From contig CM054177.1 of NCBI GenBank assembly GCA_028829895.1, positions 79,963,163 to 80,027,162 of the forward strand: 64,000 bases of DNA. Reading direction: 5' to 3'. Of the stretch, positions 48,591 to 58,850 are shown in pieces (position 1 is the stretch's first letter; each line of letters starts with the position of its first letter). The notes below the pieces were generated by a model. The model did not search any database. It was given only the letters and a program-made list of their open reading frames with translations, and was not told the origin of the DNA. This DNA comes from Sinotaia quadrata. Lineage: Eukaryota; Mollusca; Gastropoda; Architaenioglossa; Viviparidae. Position numbers and translations under genes: made by a program.

Positions 48591-51500
48591 TCAAGCACGA
48601 CTCATGTAATCTGCGCCAACATTCAAAGACCCTTTGATGTAATGAATATTTGCGTCATACTGTGTCAGAAACAAAGACCAACGCATTAAACGGCTGTTCG
48701 TAAATTGCGCCTGCCCGAGAAAGGCCAACGGCTGGTGATCGCACTCAATGACAAAGGTTTTTCCGTACAAATAGTTTTCGAACTTTTTTATGGCCCAAAC
48801 TATTGCAAGACATTCCTTTTCACTGGTGGAATATTTCTGTCCAGTAGTTGTGAGTTTACGGCTTGCATATGCAACTGGGTGTTTGGTGTCATTGTGTTCT
48901 TGTAATAACACTGCTCCTAATCCTGTGTTGCTAGCATCAGTCCTTAACAAGAATGGTTTTGTCAGATCTGGCAGTTTAACAACTAAATCTGAAGTCAGTC
49001 TAGATTTCAGTGTGTCAAAAGCGTTTTGGCATGCATCAGTCCACACTACTTTTGTAGGCATATTCTTACGTGTCAAGTCAGTCAGAGGACATGCAATGGC
49101 ACTAAAATCTGGTACGAATTTTCTGTAGTAGTTAGCAAGACCAAGAAAACTTCTAACTTGTGTTTTTGTTAGCGGTTGTGAAGTGTCCTTAAGTTGTGCT
49201 ATCTTAGCTTCACTTGGCGACATAGTTCCATGACTCAACTTGTGTCCCAAGAAGTCTAAGGAGAATTGTGCTATTTCACACTTCGTAGGGCGGGCAGTGA
49301 GGTTGGCTTGCTTTAATCTGGCTAGCACATCTCGTAAGAGTGTTAAGTGCTCCTCCCATGTCTGGGTGCCTAGAATTAAATCATCCATGAAGTTCTCAAC
49401 TCCACGTCCGTACAGTGGTTCTAACAATGACCGCATCATTTTAGAAAAAATGCTTGGAGCGTTTGAAACTCCGAAAGGCATAACTTTCCATGTGTAGTTT
49501 CCTACTGGTGTAGTGAAAGCTAGTATGTGTCGATCAGTGTCCTTGACCTTGATTTGCCAAAAACCGCGTGACAAATCTATTTTAGTATAGTAATGAGCGT
49601 TAGCTAGCTTAGTGAAGATGAGATCCGGATCAGGAAGAGGTTCGGCACAAAACTCTGTCACTTGATTGAGTTTGCGGTAGTCTACGCAAAAACGGAACGA
49701 GTTATCACGTTTTTTAATCAACACGATGGGTGATCCGTAGGCACTGTCAGTCTTCTCTATGACCCCTAGATCTAACATAGTCTTAATCTCACGTCTAACG
49801 TCATCTATCTTAGCGTGTGGCAACGGATACGGCTTCAAACGTATCGGTTTGTTGTCAGTCAGCTTCAGTGAAAATTCTATTAAGTCTGTCAACCCTGGTT
49901 TGTCTGTCAGAGTAGATGAGAACTCATTAAGCAATTCATTCACTTCTTTTTTCTGTCTTTCTGTCAAGGCTTCATTTACCCTAACGTCTTTGACAGTTTC
50001 GTCCGTCTGTAGAGGACAGTTTGGTAAAGTACCAGTGACGCAATCAGTCTCCCCCTCGTCTTCTGTAACTATCGTCGCTACGACAAAATCAGCTTGAGTG
50101 GTTTGATCCTCACGGCTTATGTACTTTTTGAGTAGGTTAACATGAAAGATTTTCTCTCTCTTTCCTGTCTGCACCTTATAGTTCAGTCCCCCTAGCTTGG
50201 CGGTAACTACAAAGGGCCCCTTCCATTTCATCTGAAGTTTGTTATGTGCTTCAGGAAGCAACAGTAACACTTTGTCATTAACTTCAAATTCTCTGGGTTT
50301 GGTGTGCTTATTGTAATATTCTGCCTGTCTAGACTGAGCTATCGTCAAGTTTTCCCGTGCTATCTTGCCTATAGTTTCAAGACGGTTTCTTAAGTCAGTG
50401 ACGTATGTATAAGTTGTCTTAACTTCGTCATCTGTCTTTTCATCAGTCCAAAGTGCCTTCAAAATCATCATCGGTCCGCGTACAGTACGTCCGTAAAGTA
50501 GCTCAAATGGTGAAAACCCGGTGGAAGATTGTGGCACCTCCCTATATGCAAATAGTAGGGCAGGGATGTATCTGTCCCAGTCTTTCGGTTTATCTGTGGC
50601 GAGCTTTTTAAGTGCTGTTTTTAATGTCCCATTGTATTTTTCAATCAGACCATTTGCCTGGGGGTGGTATGGTGTGCAAGTAAGATGTTTGATGGAAAGT
50701 AAACGATTTACTTCCTTCATTACGTTGCCTATGAATTGACTCCCCTGATCTGTCAAAATTTCTGTAGGAATTCCAACACGACTCCAAAGACCGAAAAGGG
50801 CTTCGGCGACAGTTTCAGTATCAATATTTTTCAATGGTACTGCGTCGGCGAATCTTGTTGCGTAATCAATAGTGGTCAGCACGTATCGATTACCTCTCGT
50901 TGATGTGGGTATTATAGGCCCAATCAAATCCAATGCTACGCGCTTGTAGGGTTCACTGATCAGTTCAGGCTCTCCTAACGGTGCGGGTCTGATTGAATTT
51001 TTAGACTGTGTTCTCTGGCATGTGTCGCAACTTAACACGAATCTACGGATATCGGCAGTGATGTCCGGCCAATAAAACTCACTTGTAATACGACTAGTTG
51101 TTTTTTGTACACCCATGTGTGCACCAAAAAGACTCTCATGACCTAATCGTAATACGTCATTTCGTTTGGTTTGTGGAACGACTAATTGTTTCCGAAATTC
51201 GTCTCCCACTTTCGAATAGCGGTACAATAAACCCTTTTTCAGAATAATGCACGCTTTCTTATTCGAATCGTCAGTGTTGACGTCACTAACAAGTACAGCT
51301 TGTCTGCGTAACTTGTCTAGTGTTTCGTCCTCAGCTTGTAATATTTTAATCTCGCTAACTGTTGCTTTATCTACGGCTGGTGCGGCAGACATCGGTGCAG
51401 TTACAGATTTGTCTTTACTACTCGCTGCTCTGGTTACAGCGTTAACCAGTGGTGGTTCGATTGAAGTTTGTTTTTTGCACGGCAAAACATACTTGCAACC

Positions 51501-52892
51501 AAGGATCACGTCATGCGGTGAGTTTTCCATAACTGCCGCTTTGACTGTTCCTTCTACAAAGTCTGAAACAATCGAGACTTCAGCTACTGGTAAAATGTCT
51601 TGTTCGCCGTTTGCAAAGGTGACAGAGATTGTCTCCCCTGTGTAGTCGGTACGGTTAACTAATGATGCATTTACAATAGCGTCTAGCTCACACCCTGTAT
51701 CAAGCAAAGCGATTGTGTCGTGACCGTTTGCCTGTACTGGTGTTCGATTCGACTTTTCTGTTTTAGGTGTATGACTTTCTACTGCGTAAACTTTAGCTGT
51801 TTTCTTTTCAGGACATGTTCGTGAAAAATGGCCACTATCACCACAAGTGTAACATGCAAGATTCTTTTTATCTTTCTGTTTGTCGGACTTGTTTTTAGTG
51901 TCGGGTTTAGATGTTTTATCATCACGCTCATTAGGTGCCTTCCCGTCATTTTTCTTATCCTTTCGAGTCTGCGGTTCGTTCGGTCGAGACTTGTTGTTCG
52001 CGTGTGCGTTCGAGAATTGAGAATGTGCGTCATCAAAGCGATCGGCGGCGTTGCCTATCTCCTCTAGCGTAGATTTTTCCCTTATTGCTAAGTGAATCAG
52101 TAGATCTGATTTGTACGACCCGAGAATGTGGTCTTTTACCATTTCATCCCTAAGACCTGCGTACGTCTGTGGAGTTTCGGCTAGATCTATCCATCTTTGG
52201 AACAAGTCAGCTACGCGTCGTATGTACTGTGCGTGCGTCTCCGAACTGGCTTTAGTGGCCTGTTTAAACTTACGTCGGTATGTATCTGCTGTGAGTTTGT
52301 AATGTTTCAATAATGCGGCCTTGACTGTGTCGTAATTATCTGACTCAGAATCGCTAAGCTTATTGAACTCGTTTTTCGCACTGCCCTGCAATAATCCCGA
52401 TAAATTTATCGCCCAATGTTCCGCTGGAATGTTTGTTGCTCTGGCTAACTTTTCAAACGTTTTTAAATACGCGTCTATTTGATCTTTGTTCTCATCAAAT
52501 GGGACCATATTTATCTTTGGAATGATATTTTCAATTCTACTGTGATTATTTCCATCGCTAGAACGCGAATCACCACTGCTTCTGCGGTCACGGTTTGGAT
52601 TGGTAACTTCTAGTTTCTTTACTTCCCATTCTAACCGTTTTATTTCCGCGTCTGCGGCGATGCGTTTGGCTTCTGTGTCCGCTGCGATACGTTTTGTTTC
52701 GATGTCGGCTAGTCTTTCAGCCTCTAATTTTTTTGCTTCGCGGGCAGCTAACCGTTCTTCCCTTTCTATCTCTTGTCTTTCTTTGTCCGCTTTCTCTAGC
52801 TCAGTTTTAATGTAGCTAGTCAGTTCGTCACCCTGATATCCTAGCATGATACCGGTTTCTTTCAGGTCTTCGAGAACCTGTTTGCGATCCAT
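48591..52892 (-). CDS. Gag-Pol polyprotein, order Gag-PR-INT-RT-RH (1433 aa)
   Basis: Single ORF from ATG at 52892 to TGA at 48591, encoding the structural and enzymatic proteins of the LTR element. Domains by residue: Glu/Lys-rich coiled coil 30-95 with repeated KRIAAD; capsid about 125-290, the second half SCAN-like; zinc knuckle C347-x2-C350-x4-H355-x4-C360; aspartic protease DTG 398-400 with VILG at 462-465; integrase finger H585, H592, C622, C625; integrase catalytic D655, D715 and E751, with exactly 35 residues between the last two; GPF motif 892-894; reverse transcriptase D1106 and FMDD 1168-1171; RNase H D1319, E1358, D1385 and D1428. The protein stops five residues after D1428, so RNase H is the true C-terminus. 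In ordinary Ty3/gypsy elements integrase follows RNase H; here it precedes RT. No frameshift or stop separates gag from pol. No key residue is missing. Confidence 0.97.
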   Translation of the reverse strand: MDRKQVLEDLKETGIMLGYQGDELTSYIKTELEKADKERQEIEREERLAAREAKKLEAERLADIETKRIAADTEAKRIAADAEIKRLEWEVKKLEVTNPNRDRRSSGDSRSSDGNNHSRIENIIPKINMVPFDENKDQIDAYLKTFEKLARATNIPAEHWAINLSGLLQGSAKNEFNKLSDSESDNYDTVKAALLKHYKLTADTYRRKFKQATKASSETHAQYIRRVADLFQRWIDLAETPQTYAGLRDEMVKDHILGSYKSDLLIHLAIREKSTLEEIGNAADRFDDAHSQFSNAHANNKSRPNEPQTRKDKKNDGKAPNERDDKTSKPDTKNKSDKQKDKKNLACYTCGDSGHFSRTCPEKKTAKVYAVESHTPKTEKSNRTPVQANGHDTIALLDTGCELDAIVNASLVNRTDYTGETISVTFANGEQDILPVAEVSIVSDFVEGTVKAAVMENSPHDVILGCKYVLPCKKQTSIEPPLVNAVTRAASSKDKSVTAPMSAAPAVDKATVSEIKILQAEDETLDKLRRQAVLVSDVNTDDSNKKACIILKKGLLYRYSKVGDEFRKQLVVPQTKRNDVLRLGHESLFGAHMGVQKTTSRITSEFYWPDITADIRRFVLSCDTCQRTQSKNSIRPAPLGEPELISEPYKRVALDLIGPIIPTSTRGNRYVLTTIDYATRFADAVPLKNIDTETVAEALFGLWSRVGIPTEILTDQGSQFIGNVMKEVNRLLSIKHLTCTPYHPQANGLIEKYNGTLKTALKKLATDKPKDWDRYIPALLFAYREVPQSSTGFSPFELLYGRTVRGPMMILKALWTDEKTDDEVKTTYTYVTDLRNRLETIGKIARENLTIAQSRQAEYYNKHTKPREFEVNDKVLLLLPEAHNKLQMKWKGPFVVTAKLGGLNYKVQTGKREKIFHVNLLKKYISREDQTTQADFVVATIVTEDEGETDCVTGTLPNCPLQTDETVKDVRVNEALTERQKKEVNELLNEFSSTLTDKPGLTDLIEFSLKLTDNKPIRLKPYPLPHAKIDDVRREIKTMLDLGVIEKTDSAYGSPIVLIKKRDNSFRFCVDYRKLNQVTEFCAEPLPDPDLIFTKLANAHYYTKIDLSRGFWQIKVKDTDRHILAFTTPVGNYTWKVMPFGVSNAPSIFSKMMRSLLEPLYGRGVENFMDDLILGTQTWEEHLTLLRDVLARLKQANLTARPTKCEIAQFSLDFLGHKLSHGTMSPSEAKIAQLKDTSQPLTKTQVRSFLGLANYYRKFVPDFSAIACPLTDLTRKNMPTKVVWTDACQNAFDTLKSRLTSDLVVKLPDLTKPFLLRTDASNTGLGAVLLQEHNDTKHPVAYASRKLTTTGQKYSTSEKECLAIVWAIKKFENYLYGKTFVIECDHQPLAFLGQAQFTNSRLMRWSLFLTQYDANIHYIKGSLNVGADYMSRA

Positions 52893-53510
52893 TTTACTGT
52901 CTTAGCGCGCTGGCTACAATAAGAATGTATCTCGTGAATTGTGTGTTTTAACCGTCGGCGATAACTCCGCTTATCCCGAAAATAACTTTTAGGCTACGAC
53001 CTTACAAAAATTATTTAATTTACTCAGAACACCTTCCGAAATAAATTGCGCGTTAACTCTTACACGTTTCACCTGCTTGTCACAGTGTCCGCTGTTCCAA
53101 GACTTTCGTAATGTCACGGCTCCTACCATACAACATTACACATTATATCTAGCACCCTAAATATAATAGTCCGAAGTCTGTTACTACCGTTAACTCTCCT
53201 AGCTGGCGGTATAACCTTCGACTCCTCACAATGAAGTACTCAGTAACACAATACTAAATAAATCATTCAATAGCTAACATGACATATTTAACTACGCTTA
53301 AATATATCAACATTAACTAACATGCACGCTACTCTGCAAAAGAATACATGCACATGTCACAACAAAAGCAAAGAAAATCAGTGATACAAAAATCAAAAGA
53401 ACAATTGGCAATTCTGTTCGTTCGTTCGTTTCTAGGTTATGATGCGCCCTATGTATAAAAATGTTACAAGTTACAATTTAATACATATCAATCCCGCGAC
53501 GACCCACACT
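52893..53510 (-). other. Retrotransposon 5' leader
   Basis: 618 bp between the 5' LTR and the Gag start. No ORF of note; expected to contain primer binding and packaging sequences. Confidence 0.8.
53491..53506 (-). promoter_or_regulatory. Candidate primer binding site
   Basis: In element orientation TGGGTCGTCGCGGGAT begins 4 nt inside the LTR boundary. The initial TGG complements the CCA end of a tRNA. I could not match it to a specific tRNA, so identity is open. Confidence 0.5.
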
Positions 53511-55057
53511 TGTTACGTTTCCAGTATTTATTTAAAGACCCTGCTTAGAATAATTAAAAGACTTTAAATATAATTAATTCTTCCTCTCATATTCTACGCA
53601 GACTGGTTGCTCAATTTATTATCTGACTAATTAAAAGTGCGTCTTGTAGTTCAGCCGACAAATTTACAGACTAATAAACTGCGAACTTTTAGCTAGATTT
53701 GAAAACAGTTAAATCCCTCTAAATTAATATGCACTCGTCATCAATCTTTCTGCTCATCCGCCCCCATTCAAATCTAAGAATTAATCTAATTGGTCTATTG
53801 TGCATAGAAATCAACTACTAAGAGGTATTAACAAAGAAAATAAGATTTAATAAAGTTTAACAAATTAACAATAAATCGAATGCAACGCGAATAGTCTTCA
53901 CTCTGTCTTTACGCGCCTATGCCTGATTTTTGTCAATCTAAATTGCCAGAAAAGTGTTCCTTTGAGATCTGTACACTTGATTTTGCACTTAGCTCTATTC
54001 TTGTATCCTTGGTCTCAACACTCAGTCATGCCGGTTCGTTCCCTCAGTCCCCCTTTAACGACACACGTGGTGCATAAGGAATGATGTCCCTTTGTTAGTG
54101 GCTAGGAACTGGAATTTTTGCAGCATGGCCCTCAGAGTGGATTTCGACACGCTTACACCAATAAGCTAATGCAGGTGAGGCATGGGTGAACATGAACCAT
54201 GAGCCGACCTGTGGATGCAACGTGTTTGGATATAATTCTCAACCTAACAGGCCCTACTTAGGCATGGCTCAATTAAATGCGCTGAACAAAGAGTTTCGAC
54301 CTCGCGTCGCTTACAATTAGATTTTAGAAAAATATAATCGTCTCACATGTGTTCCATTTAACAGTCATGACGTATGAAGCAATAAAATAGATACAACGTT
54401 AAATTAATGTTCATACAAAGAGGTAATTCAAACCGACAGAGCGCTTCACAATTTACAATTAAAATTACACGCAATAATTGAATTACATGAAGAATTCATA
54501 TCGAGCGCAGCATTCTGGCTCTTAGTGAATTAAACAATATAAATTAAAGTACAGAAATGGAAAAATGGTTACAATAAATTCATATTCCGTAACTTATAGG
54601 TTTTCAGCTATTTCTCTGAACCATGCTCAAGTGTATATGGAAATCATATAATACATAGCACAAATACATACTTAAACAATACATAGGCAAATACTATTAA
54701 ATAAAATGATACCTTTGAGAGAAGTCGAAGGGTACCTTGATTCTCTATGGCGCCGGCTGCCTCTCACGACCCGAGTAAGCTGATGGAATTAGCTAAAATG
54801 TGCTCGAAGTGAGGGAGCGGAAGCGTGTGGGTACATATATAGAAAGGTATATTGCGTATCACGTGACTGTTCGCAAAGCATGTGGTTGGTTCGAGAACTG
54901 GACAATGGTCCTAAAGTTACATAACATCTTGACCTGTTCTAGAAGCACCTAGAAAAAGGAAGCTTGGAACAAAGGGCCAAGGGTTTCAAATATTCGAATT
55001 TGAAGTAAACAAGGCAAGTGGGTCATCAGGTCGGACATTTTTATCAGACTCGTGACA
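53511..55057 (-). repeat. 5' LTR (1547 bp)
   Basis: Direct copy of 46820-48366 at an offset of 6691 bp, with the same TGT...ACA ends. In this orientation it carries the promoter for the full-length transcript. Confidence 0.97.
54833..54842 (-). promoter_or_regulatory. Candidate TATA box in 5' LTR
   Basis: CTATATATGT in element orientation, about 215 bp from the LTR 5' end and followed by a GC-richer stretch. Position fits a U3 promoter, but AT-rich DNA makes chance matches common. Confidence 0.35.
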
Positions 55058-55062
55058 AAGTA
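55058..55062. other. Target-site duplication, right
   Basis: AAGTA, identical to 46815-46819. Confidence 0.93.
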
Positions 55063-55935
55063 TATATATATATTAGTATATATGTACAAAATATTTCTAA
55101 GTTCATGTTTTCTTTATCAGTCAGTTAACTTACCATAAACTAACGATCGCCATTATAACCGGACTCGAGTTTCATCAAATTCAAAATGATAAGAATTTAG
55201 ACTTTCTTCAAGAAAATATCATTTGGTCCATCCCCGATTTAGTAATTGATAGTTGTTGTGTAAAGTAATAAAAGAAAGAAAGAAAGAAAGGTCTATTTAT
55301 CAGTAAAGGCAAGCACAACATTTCACAAAGCAATGCAATTCAATAAACTCACACCGCACTCTAATGTATAACGTACGTACAATGGCTTTACTGGACAAGA
55401 GACTTCTGTAAACAGTATAATTTAATTTCCCTCTCTTTACAGTCTCAAACCTCAATTTTTATTAACCATTACCTGGAATACTGACCATATAATGTCTTTA
55501 TACACTGATCGCAATGTACCTACAGAACGTTAATAATAATATTATACCCCTGGGACTGATAGCATGGTTAACTACTTTTAAAGAAATGGAAACGCAGAAC
55601 TATAAACGGCTGCTAGAACCCACGCTGAAATCTCATGGTGACTGGTCCGTGACTGTGTGACGCCGATTTAATCCCTATTCCGCTCGCAGGTCAGGATACG
55701 CAATTCACTCGACCGTGAAAGACTCGTTTATTTTGCACATTAACGGAAAACTGATATGGTGCTGGTGTCTACGCAAATTGTACAAATCTCCCCAGATAAA
55801 TTAGTTTATTCTGTTTAATAATATCTCCTTACTGCGTAAGAAATAATTTGCAGGGAGATTTATGCATACGATTCGTGTAAGTATTTGGAAATGATAACTG
55901 GAAGGATAGGCCGATGGATAACGATAGACCTCGAG
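55063..55935. other. Non-coding DNA right of the LTR element
   Basis: 55068-55195 resembles 41303-41430. An AAGA run lies at 55268-55289. No gene is recognised. Confidence 0.45.
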
Positions 55936-55941
55936 TATAGA

Positions 55942-55942
55942 A

Positions 55943-55989
<47 letters not shown>

Positions 55990-56012
55990 CACACACACAC
56001 ACACACACACAC

Positions 56013-56064
<52 letters not shown>
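55942..56064. repeat. AGAC then CA microsatellite
   Basis: About eleven CAGA units pass directly into a CA run with one CAACA interruption near 56013. Confidence 0.96.
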
Positions 56065-56067
<3 letters not shown>

Positions 56068-56121
56068 ATAGAGACATACAGATGAAAAGAGAGGGGTATA
56101 TATATACAACACCAATACATA

Positions 56122-56395
56122 ATTCATGGAATTAGACATTGAACCACACAACTACATAGTGTAGGGAACTGGATACTGAACTACACATCTACATAATGTA
56201 GACAATTAGACACTGAAATACCACAACTACATAATGCATGTAATTCTACACTGAAACACAACTACATAATGCATGTAATTCTACACTGAAACACAACTAC
56301 ATAATACATGTAATTAGACACTGAACCACACAACTACATAATGCATGTAATTCTACACTGAACCACATAACTACATAATGTAACGAAGTAGGGAC
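56122..56395. repeat. About 37-bp minisatellite, 7 copies
   Basis: Units TGTAATTCTACACTGAAMCA with CACAACTACATAATGCA, somewhat variable in length. Confidence 0.92.
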
Positions 56396-56835
56396 TTGAT
56401 TTCAAAAAGTTTATTATTGGAGACTAAGGCTTGAACAATAACCAGTGAGAAATTCTTAGCAGCAGGCTTAAAGCTGCTCGCACCAGGCAATCCTAGCAGA
56501 GAAATTGCTTTCAGAATTGATCTCTATGTTCTGTCATGTTAAAATGACCTTGTATCACTGGTAATTGTGCTTTTTGGTCGAATGAATGTGATAGTGATTT
56601 TCTCATTTCAGACTCTTCAGTTTTCTGGTTCCCTTCACTAAAGATAAAATGCTCTTGAAATAATTGTAAATGCGTTAGGAAGTGAGCGAGAATGGATAGA
56701 CAAGTGGTGATGGTTTTAAAAGTAAGAAAAATAAAAGAAATAAAAAAAGAAAAGCGAGCGAGATTATTAGAGATTTAGACGTTGGGAACAATACCAAAAC
56801 ATTGCCCCACTACTTGACAGCATTGTGATGAAAAC
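56396..56835. other. Unique non-coding DNA
   Basis: No gene is recognised; A-rich near 56700-56760. Confidence 0.5.
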
Positions 56836-57538
56836 TTGGTTGTTTTGGGAGAGACATCAAGGTTATGTTGTTTTGGGTGAGACATCAAGGTTATGTTGTT
56901 TTGGGAGAGACATCAAGGTTATGTTGTTTTGGGAGAGACATCAAGGTTATGTTGTTTTGGGTGAGACATCAAGGTTACGTTGTTTAGGGAGAGACATCAA
57001 GGTTATATTTTTTAGGGTGAGACATCAAGGTTATGTTGTTTTGGGTGAGACATCAAGGTTATGTTGTTTAGGGAGAGACATCAAGGTTATGTTGTTTTGG
57101 GAGAGACATCAAGGTTATGTTGTTTAGGGAGAGACATCAAGGTTATGTTTTTTAGGGTGAGACATCAAGGTTATGTTGTTTTGGGTGAGACATCAAGGTT
57201 ACGTTGTTTAGGGAGAGACATCAAGGTTATATTTTTTAGGGTGAGACATCAAGGTTATGTTGTTTTGGGTGAGACATCAAGGTTATGTTGTTTAGGGAGA
57301 GACATCAAGGTTATGTTGTTTAGGGTGAGACATCAAGGTTATGTTGTTTTGGGAGAGACATCAAGGTTATGTTGTTTTGGGTGAGACAAGATGTTGTAAA
57401 GGGAGAGACATCAAGGTTATGTTGCTTTGGGTGAGACAACAAGGTTATGTTGTTTTGGGAGAGACATCAAGGTTATGTTGTTTTGGGTGAGACATCAAGG
57501 TTATGTTGTTTTGGGAGAGACATCAAGGTTATGTTGTT
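56836..57538. repeat. 28-bp minisatellite, about 25 copies, 224-bp higher-order unit
   Basis: Units GAGAGACATCAAGGTTATGT plus TGTTTTGG, with TTTAGGG, GTGAGAC and TTACG variants. The rare TTACGTTGTTTAGGG and TTATATTTTTTAGGG units recur 224 bp apart (56973 and 57197), exactly eight units. One unit near 57385 has a deletion. Confidence 0.96.
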
Positions 57539-57700
57539 ACATGGTTACGTATGTGCTGATGTCAGATTAATTCTGTGCTGACGTGTGCACTTACGTCATT
57601 CTAATACGTCGGTGCTACGTGAATACCAGACTACCTACTTGGTGCCATTGTTGTACAAGTGATGGTGTAAGCATTGTCTTACACCTGTGATACTGTCCGT

Positions 57701-58096
57701 GTCCGTGCACAGAATGACAGTGTTAGTGTTTGTGTCCCTGCACAGAATGACAGTGTTAGTGTTTGTGTCCGTGCACAGAATGACAGTGTTAGTGTCTGTA
57801 TCCTTGCACAGAATGACAGTGTTAGTGTCTGTATCCTTGCACAGAATGACAGTGTTAGTGTCTGTATCTTTGCACAGAATGACAGTGTTAGTGTTTGTAT
57901 CCTTGCACAGAATGACAGTGTTAATGTCTGTATCCTTGCACAAAATGACAGTGTTAGTGTCTGTATCCTTGCACAGAATGACAGTGTTAGTGTCTGTATC
58001 CTTGCACAAAATGACAGTGGTAGTGTCTGTATCCTTGCACAAAATGACAGTGTTAGTGTCTGTATCCTTGCACAGAATGACAGTGTTAGTGTCTGA
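57701..58096. repeat. 33-bp minisatellite, 12 copies
   Basis: Units GCACAGAATGACAGTGTTAG plus TGTCTGTATCCTT. Open in several frames on both strands because the unit is 33 bp and lacks stops; not coding. Confidence 0.96.
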
Positions 58097-58168
58097 GGCC
58101 TGGAAGAAGTAGTAACCATTGCTGTGATAGGAATGTGTGTTATCTCGTGAAAGAATACGTGGCGGAGT

Positions 58169-58169
<1 letters not shown>

Positions 58170-58205
<36 letters not shown>
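58170..58205. repeat. GT microsatellite
   Basis: About 17 GT units. Confidence 0.95.
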
Positions 58206-58208
<3 letters not shown>

Positions 58209-58448
58209 CGAGATTAGGCGTGTTTGTATCTGATTCCAAGATATGAATCATTGTCGTCCTTACGTCATCTGACGGCAACGAGCGTCTATGATGTCTCTGC
58301 ATTTATAGACATTATCCAAAGAGCAATTCTTGGCTATTCCTATGCTTTTAACAGGAAAGTGCCACACCCACCACCCCGCGGAATACTGGAATATCGCTTA
58401 TAGAATTAGTGTATCGTCGAATGCAATATTGGTGTGAATTTAGTGATG

Positions 58449-58850
58449 TTGTGACTCTTGATTGCGGTATTGTTGTGACCCTTGATGGAGGTATTTGTGA
58501 CCCATTATGGCAGTATTGTTGTGACTCTTGATGGCGGTATTGTGACTCTTGATAGAGGTATTGTTGGGACCCTTGATGACGGTATTGTCCCTTGATGGCG
58601 GTATTGTTGTGACCTTTGACGGCGGTATTGCGATTCTTGATAGCGGTATTGTGACTTTAATGGGGTGTAGTTGTGATCCATGATGGCGGTATTGTTGTGA
58701 CCATTGATGGCGGTATTGTTGTGACCATTGATGGCGGTATTGTTGTGACCATTGATGGCGGTATTGTTGTGACCATTGATGGCGGTATTGTTGTAACCAT
58801 TGATGACGGTATTATTGTAACCATTGATGGCGGTATTGTTGTGACCTTTA
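58449..58850. repeat. 24-bp minisatellite with decayed left part
   Basis: Regular units of ATTGTTGTGACCATTGATGG plus CGGT at 58679-58850. The left 230 bp holds shorter, variable relatives (CTTGATGGCGGTATTGT). Confidence 0.94.

Larger units (their letters stand above)
46820..55057 (-). mobile_element. Complete Gmr1-like Ty3/gypsy LTR retrotransposon
   Basis: 8238 bp, reading leftward: 5' LTR (53511-55057), 618-bp leader (52893-53510), one Gag-Pol ORF (48591-52892), 224-bp 3' UTR (48367-48590) and 3' LTR (46820-48366). The LTRs are the same length and show no difference by eye. The target duplication is perfect and the ORF is uninterrupted. Integrase lies before reverse transcriptase, the order that defines the Gmr1-like group within Ty3/gypsy. 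No envelope-like ORF and no chromodomain after the integrase are visible. All cis signals looked for are present, so it may be able to move. Confidence 0.95.

Noticed and set aside
48705..52815. Several plus-strand open frames of 60-130 codons under the retrotransposon
   Set aside because: Antisense shadows of the Gag-Pol ORF; none has domain features of its own.
57679..58302. Open frames of 135-207 codons on both strands
   Set aside because: Product of the 33-bp repeat (multiple of three, no stops); no domain or initiation context.
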